A DNA stretch of 6,085 nt from Oscillospiraceae bacterium (GTDB taxonomy: Bacteria > Bacillota > Clostridia > Oscillospirales > Acutalibacteraceae), in NCBI GenBank assembly GCA_009783605.1, contig WRDE01000136.1, positions 1 through 6,085 on the forward strand, given 5' to 3'. The notes beneath the pieces are model-generated. The model did not search any database. It had not been told where the DNA came from and saw nothing but the letters and a program-made list of their open reading frames with translations. This document shows positions 5,578 to 6,085 of the stretch, one piece after another (the stretch's first letter is position 1; each line of letters opens with the position of its first letter). Made by a program: the position numbers and the translations under genes.

Positions 5578-6085
5578 GTGCACTACGAACTTTTAATCAT
5601 CGGCTCCGGCCCGGCCGGGCTGTCGGCCGCCGTCTGCGCCGCCCATGCCGGCCTGCGGGCCGCCGTGATCGAGCGCTATCTGTACAGCGGCGGCCAGCTT
5701 TTGAACGCCGCCCATGTCGACAACTATCTCGGCATCCCCGACATCGGCGGCTTCGACCTCGCCGCCCGCTTCCGGGAACACGCCGAAAAATCCGCCTTGG
5801 AACAAGGAGGGGGTATACCCTTCATCACCGCCGCCGTCACCGCGGTCACCGTCGATGAATCCGGGCGGAAAACCGTCGTCTGCGGCGATAATATCTATAC
5901 CGCCGACGCGCTGATTATCGCCGCCGGCGCCTCCCGGAAACGGCTGAAGGTGCCGGGCGAGGGCCGGCTGAACGGCCGCGGCGTCAGCTATTGCGCCGCC
6001 TGTGACGGCAGCTTTTTCCGGGGCAAAGCTGTCGCGGTCGCCGGCGAGGACGACATGGCGGCGGAGGAAGCGCTCTACCTCTCCC
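5578..6085 (+). CDS. thioredoxin reductase-like flavoprotein (TrxB family), 3'-truncated by window end
   Basis: The GTG-started frame stays open to the window end (169 residues; full TrxB is about 310). TrxB uses FAD and a Cys pair to pass electrons to thioredoxin. Visible features are the FAD-binding LLIIGSGPAGLSAA (5-18), GGQLLNAAHVDNYLGIP (37-53), the FAD-contacting ALIIAAGAS (111-119) and the redox-active CAAC followed by DG (139-144), at the position of CATC in E. coli TrxB. The second dinucleotide-binding loop should read GxGxxA but here is GEDDMA (156-161), followed by a normal EEALYLS, so NADPH use is uncertain. Compared with E. coli TrxB there are about six extra residues around EQGGGIP (75-81). 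The gene is very rich in GCC/GGC codons, like uvrA and unlike the block before it. Family membership is firm; the electron donor is open. Confidence 0.87.
   Translation, partial: MHYELLIIGSGPAGLSAAVCAAHAGLRAAVIERYLYSGGQLLNAAHVDNYLGIPDIGGFDLAARFREHAEKSALEQGGGIPFITAAVTAVTVDESGRKTVVCGDNIYTADALIIAAGASRKRLKVPGEGRLNGRGVSYCAACDGSFFRGKAVAVAGEDDMAAEEALYLS

Noticed and set aside
5714..5914. Proline/serine-rich frame inside the reductase region
   Set aside because: It is a shadow of the TrxB-like gene, whose FAD and CAAC motifs are in the other frame.

Overview
All recognisable genes lie on the + strand. The window opens inside uvrA and closes inside a thioredoxin-reductase-like gene. Between them sits a tightly packed run of five small-to-medium genes. 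The organism looks like a GC-rich member of the Clostridia (Oscillospiraceae/Ruminococcaceae type). The UvrA wording is typical of Firmicutes, strong GGAGG-type ribosome binding sites precede most genes, and short AT-rich heptamer repeats occur between genes. This placement is an inference from family resemblance, not a search result.

Layout. (1) 3-2461: uvrA, the damage-recognition ATPase of nucleotide excision repair. It lacks about the first 120 residues because the window starts inside it, and a one-base deletion near 1814 breaks the reading frame. (2) 2516-2896: a PhnB-like VOC/glyoxalase-fold protein. (3) 2934-3389: a free-standing GyrI-like effector-binding domain. (4) 3401-3781: a RidA/YjgF-like protein whose catalytic Glu position is Gln. 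(5) 3774-4895: a 373-residue protein I do not recognise, with a C-terminal four-cysteine cluster; it overlaps gene 4 by 8 bases. (6) 4905-5531: a small nucleotidyltransferase resembling aminoglycoside/lincosamide nucleotidyltransferases. (7) 5578-end: the first 169 residues of a TrxB-family flavoenzyme with a CAAC redox pair but an unusual NADPH-binding loop.

Genes 2-6 are separated by gaps of 37, 11, -8 and 9 bases, so they are probably co-transcribed. They are visibly richer in A+T than uvrA and the reductase gene, most strongly in 2462-3400. The block is bounded by two short tandem repeats of 7-base period (2449-2469 and 5532-5559), and the 9-mer CGGAGTGAG occurs at both edges. Three of the five products belong to folds that bind or modify small molecules or drugs (VOC, GyrI-like, nucleotidyltransferase), and a fourth (Rid) handles reactive metabolites. 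An acquired cassette for coping with small molecules, inserted between two housekeeping genes, is a reasonable hypothesis, but the sequence does not prove it. I see no RNA gene, CRISPR array, insertion sequence or convincing terminator.
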